From an uncultured Bacteroidales bacterium (GTDB lineage Bacteria; Bacteroidota; Bacteroidia; Bacteroidales; Marinilabiliaceae): a DNA stretch of 8,921 bases. Positions 6,893 to 8,921 of this stretch are shown piece by piece (the stretch's first letter is position 1; the number at the start of each line of letters is the position of its first letter). Under the pieces are notes generated by a model that saw only the letters and a list, made by a program, of their open reading frames with translations, did no database searches and was not told the DNA's origin. The position numbers and the translations under genes are program-made. The stretch is from NCBI GenBank assembly GCA_934717675.1, contig CAKUYZ010000069.1:1-8921 (forward strand), given 5' to 3'.

Positions 6893-6900
6893 CAAACTTA
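6893..6900 (-). promoter_or_regulatory. Possible -7 box for the kdsD-trmD operon
   Basis: TAAGTTTG on the minus strand is an exact match to the Bacteroidetes -7 element TAnnTTTG. No TTTG occurs at the expected 19-21 nt upstream; that space is filled by the terminator stem. If used, transcription would start near 6886 and leave a leader of about 125 nt. The match alone is weak evidence, but the operon needs a promoter after the terminator and no better one was seen. Confidence 0.3.
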
Positions 6901-6901
6901 C

Positions 6902-6938
6902 AAAAAAACGGCGTTCTCGTATGACGCGAGAATGCCGT
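6902..6938 (-). terminator. Intrinsic terminator ending the upstream transcript
   Basis: Read on the minus strand, a 12-position stem (ACGGCATTCTCG pairing with CGAGAACGCCGT, one A-C mismatch) encloses a 7-nt loop and is followed immediately by seven T. This is a classical Rho-independent terminator. It lies about 165 nt after the stop of the 79-codon gene and separates that unit, and possibly the outer-membrane gene before it, from the isomerase operon. On the opposite strand the stem has a G-U wobble in place of the mismatch but only three T after it. Confidence 0.85.
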
Positions 6939-7105
6939 CTTTGTGATGTCAGCATAAAAGCCGAGAGTTCGTTAAAGCCTGATGCCGAATTTCCATATGC
7001 CATTCATTATGAGGTTGCCTACGATTTTAGCCTTTAAGAACTAATGATTGCAAGACATTACGATTGCTTCTTGAAATTCTCGGAAGACCGATGCTTTACA
7101 GACCT

Positions 7106-7345
7106 TTAATCGCCAAAATGGCCAGTATCCATGACCTTCGCCTTCAGCAGCTCCGAGATGAGATCCTTCTCGCTTAGTTTTTCCAGCTCAGCCCACTTCT
7201 GCTTGGAGATGAACATAACATCCAACAACTCAACCTCATTTTCATCAATAAAGAAACCGATCATGTGATAGCCGTTGCTTGTGACGTTGTCAATGAGCCT
7301 GATTCGTTCTGCGCCGATCTGTCTAGCATAACCTGCAACTCTCAT
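7106..7345 (-). CDS. Small hypothetical protein, 79 aa
   Basis: I do not recognise this protein. It begins MRVAGYARQIGAERIRLID, has no signal peptide or membrane segment, and appears to consist of two beta-like stretches (about residues 13-33 and 37-46) followed by a charged, probably helical tail rich in Lys, Glu and Leu (48-70). The composition is ordinary for a soluble protein and there is no low-complexity run, which favours a real gene. The ATG at 7345 follows an AT-rich leader and a weak promoter match, and a strong terminator lies downstream, so it could form its own short unit or be the tail of the outer-membrane gene's transcript. It could be a regulator, one half of a toxin-antitoxin pair or a remnant of a mobile element, but nothing in the sequence decides this. 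Confidence 0.55.
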   Translation of the reverse strand: MRVAGYARQIGAERIRLIDNVTSNGYHMIGFFIDENEVELLDVMFISKQKWAELEKLSEKDLISELLKAKVMDTGHFGD

Positions 7346-7370
7346 AATTATAAAGTTTTAAGTATCAGCG

Positions 7371-7399
7371 AAAAGCTATGGTGGTTTCATTCGATCAAA
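7371..7399 (-). promoter_or_regulatory. Weak promoter candidate for the 79-aa gene
   Basis: On the minus strand TTTG (7399-7396) is followed after 17 nt by TAGCTTTT (7378-7371), one mismatch from the Bacteroidetes -7 consensus TAnnTTTG. The spacing is 2 nt shorter than the usual 19-21. A start near 7364 would give a leader of about 20 nt before the ATG at 7345. Confidence 0.3.
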
Positions 7400-7512
7400 C
7401 TCAGCCTAGCCCCTGTAGACTTGATGAAATTGGCATTCGGCAAGTCATGCATAATGGCATCACAAAAGTTACTGACATGACAACCTCCATCAAAACGCCA
7501 AGCATTCCGCAT
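7387..7512 (-). CDS. Possible 41-aa small protein or gene remnant
   Basis: An ATG at 7512 opens a frame that starts MRNAWRFDGGCHVSNFC and ends with a TGA at 7389-7387, 41 nt before the start of the 79-aa gene. The residue mix is protein-like, with a central CDAIMHDLPNANF segment, two Cys and several aromatics. The frame stays open only four codons upstream of the ATG. I recognise no family. It could be a real short gene, a decayed fragment or chance. The end of the frame overlaps the -33 half of the weak promoter proposed for the next gene. Confidence 0.25.
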   Translation of the reverse strand: MRNAWRFDGGCHVSNFCDAIMHDLPNANFIKSTGARLSLIE

Positions 7513-7575
7513 ATTGATCGGAGTTCATGTCAATGAGGCGCAGAGAGGGATGGTGTTTGTCGGGGTTGAGGTGGC

Positions 7576-8921
7576 TCAGTAGTCGTAATAGTGGCTTTTT
7601 ATGCTCCAACGCAGGGCCATATATATGTGCCGTGACGATTCGTCCGTCAAGCTGCTGCGCCTGGTGCGCGCCCTGAATCCCATTGCAATGTTCATCATGC
7701 TTTTAGGGTTTATGAGGAAAGAAGCTGACGCGTCGAAATATCTGACATCAGTCTTTAGCCCTTGCAGCGTATGGACTCCATATTGGGCGTTGCGATTGTT
7801 CGACGCAAGGACGGGGTTGTGTCCGTAGTTGACAGTGTCGTTTGGGAAGTCGTCACCGTAGCTCGCCAAGTTCATTTGCAGGCGCGCCGCGGCTCGGCCT
7901 TTGTTATAATTGATTATGAAGACTCCCTCCTTGAAGTTTGCGCCAAGCGGGTGAGCCATGCTTTGGTTTAGGTGGGTGTAGCACCCCATGGCGTCATATT
8001 GCGAATAGCAGAAAGGGCGCGCTTGGTTATATTCCGCCTGAAAGTCCAGTCCGTCAACACGGAACAAGTCGAACGCCTTCAATCCTATTTGAAATGCGTA
8101 CTTGTTTGACCAATATCCACGGCGTGACAATAATTCTTTGAGCCTGAATTCATTAAACATTATTTGCCCATAGACGGTCAAGTGGTCTGTACACACCACT
8201 TTGGCTGTCATGCCGACAATCATTTTGTCCGGTGAGCCTGCGTTAAATTCCCCAGGGCGAAAGATAATGAACGGGTTGAGATACTCCCAATCCACTCCCC
8301 TGGACTCTCCCGTGAGCCTCCATGAGGCCTGGGTTACATTTTCAAACGCGCCAAGTGTGACGCGCCGACCCATGTTCCACTCCAAGTAGTGGCTAAAACT
8401 GTATTTTGACCTGAAACCGTTGTTCGAGACCCTGGCATTACGCTCCTTGAGTTGCGTGGCCATCATAGAATACTTTGCTTTCAGAATCCTTATGTTCATC
8501 CTGAACGTCGGGACGGCTACGGCGGCATCGCTGAGCAGTAGGGAACGGTATCCGTCTCCAATGAAAGTCTTTGTCTTCCCGACAAGAAAGTCAATCCAAG
8601 GGCCAACTTTGAAGCAAATGTAGCCTGTGGCTTGCTCGAAATCGAAAGTTTTTTTGTCTTCCTTCTTGAAGTTTGACAATCCTGGCACAACTTTCAGCGA
8701 GTCGGACAAGTTGTCGTAGTAGCGTGGAGTAACCATTTGGTTTTCACTGAAATCACAGTAAAACCAAAACTTCCGGCCTAGATGCCCATCTAGGTACAGG
8801 CCACGGGAGTTCACCCACGTGGCCTTGTTCTCCGTCTCATTTTGGTCAAACCCCAATTGTATGTCAAAAAGTGGGTTTATGGCCAATGCGACCCTGCTGT
8901 ATTGTGATTGCCAATGTAGGA
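7576..8921 (-). CDS. Outer-membrane beta-barrel protein, Wzi/RemB-like (capsule assembly family), C-terminal part
   Basis: The frame is open to the window edge and gives 447 codons without a true start; an apparent TTG start at 8886 lies inside the gene, as the frame continues upstream through LHWQSQYSRVA. The sequence alternates short hydrophobic strands with polar turns throughout and ends in HYYDY, an aromatic C-terminus as expected for a beta-barrel inserted by BamA. FIGDGYRSLLLSDAAVAVP (about residues 99-117) resembles the GxGYRSLxLSD signature that I associate with Bacteroidetes Wzi/RemB-like proteins. Wzi in E. coli is an outer-membrane lectin that attaches capsule to the cell surface, and RemB is linked to gliding in flavobacteria. 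A surface-polysaccharide role fits the nucleotide-sugar genes downstream, but the two lie in separate transcription units. The signal peptide, if any, is outside the window. Confidence 0.7.
   Translation of the reverse strand, partial: LHWQSQYSRVALAINPLFDIQLGFDQNETENKATWVNSRGLYLDGHLGRKFWFYCDFSENQMVTPRYYDNLSDSLKVVPGLSNFKKEDKKTFDFEQATGYICFKVGPWIDFLVGKTKTFIGDGYRSLLLSDAAVAVPTFRMNIRILKAKYSMMATQLKERNARVSNNGFRSKYSFSHYLEWNMGRRVTLGAFENVTQASWRLTGESRGVDWEYLNPFIIFRPGEFNAGSPDKMIVGMTAKVVCTDHLTVYGQIMFNEFRLKELLSRRGYWSNKYAFQIGLKAFDLFRVDGLDFQAEYNQARPFCYSQYDAMGCYTHLNQSMAHPLGANFKEGVFIINYNKGRAAARLQMNLASYGDDFPNDTVNYGHNPVLASNNRNAQYGVHTLQGLKTDVRYFDASASFLINPKSMMNIAMGFRARTRRSSLTDESSRHIYMALRWSIKSHYYDY

Larger units (their letters stand above)
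6762..7105. other. Intergenic region of 344 nt before the isomerase operon
   Basis: No convincing gene is seen here. Reading on the minus strand, it holds a short stop-bounded frame (7040-6972), an intrinsic terminator (6938-6902), a TAAGTTTG box directly after the terminator T run (6900-6893), and a leader of about 130 nt with complementary CACAT/ATGTG segments before the kdsD ATG. No tRNA-like cloverleaf was noticed. A small RNA ending at the terminator is possible but unsupported beyond position. Confidence 0.6.

Noticed and set aside
7265..7480. A 71-codon plus-strand frame across the small-gene interval
   Set aside because: It is antisense to the 79-aa gene, has no promoter or start context, and its sequence is not protein-like in pattern.
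7490..7620. A minus-strand frame that continues past the barrel stop codon and ends with MNSDQYAECLAF at 7490
   Set aside because: It runs in a shifted frame over the end of the barrel gene, whose HYYDY ending is a normal barrel terminus; its only ATG gives 12 codons. There is no sign of a frameshift in the barrel gene.
8884..8886. TTG at 8886 as a start of the outer-membrane gene
   Set aside because: The frame remains open to the window edge with sensible protein sequence upstream, so the gene simply extends outside the window.

Overview
The window looks like chromosomal DNA of a Bacteroidales bacterium (Bacteroides, Prevotella or Muribaculaceae type). The support is a Wzi/RemB-like outer-membrane barrel, a GDP-fucose synthase with Bacteroidetes-style insertions, a TrmD with CGHYKG in place of CGRYEG, and a good match to the Bacteroidetes promoter (TTTG / TAnnTTTG) upstream of gmd. 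This assignment rests on sequence character only. Every supported gene lies on the minus strand, so transcription runs from high to low coordinates.

Layout in transcription order. (1) 8921-7576 is the 3' part of an outer-membrane beta-barrel protein of the capsule-assembly Wzi/RemB type; its start lies outside the window. (2) 7575-6902 is a sparse stretch with a 79-codon gene of unknown function, a doubtful 41-codon frame and a strong intrinsic terminator. (3) 6761-2572 is a tight operon-like block: a single-domain SIS sugar-phosphate isomerase (KdsD/KpsF type), a phosphohexomutase (probably phosphomannomutase), tRNA m1G37 methyltransferase TrmD and an M18 aminopeptidase, with gaps of 6 and 10 nt and then an 11-nt overlap. 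(4) 2457-1 starts behind its own promoter: GDP-mannose 4,6-dehydratase (gmd), GDP-L-fucose synthase (fcl, GTG start) and the first 20 codons of a UDP-glucose 6-dehydrogenase-like gene.

Together the genes point to nucleotide-sugar supply for surface glycans. Phosphomannomutase makes mannose-1-phosphate. A guanylyltransferase, not in this window, would convert it to GDP-mannose. Gmd and Fcl then give GDP-L-fucose. The dehydrogenase would give UDP-glucuronate, and the isomerase would give arabinose-5-phosphate for Kdo. The Wzi-like barrel fits export or anchoring of polysaccharide. TrmD and the M18 peptidase are housekeeping genes carried in the same block.

No CRISPR array, rRNA, tRNA, insertion sequence or phage gene was recognised. 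I found no clearly new multi-gene system. The least explained parts are the small-gene interval 7105-7575, the kdsD leader with mutually exclusive hairpins, the hairpin between gmd and fcl, and the extra insertion in Fcl.
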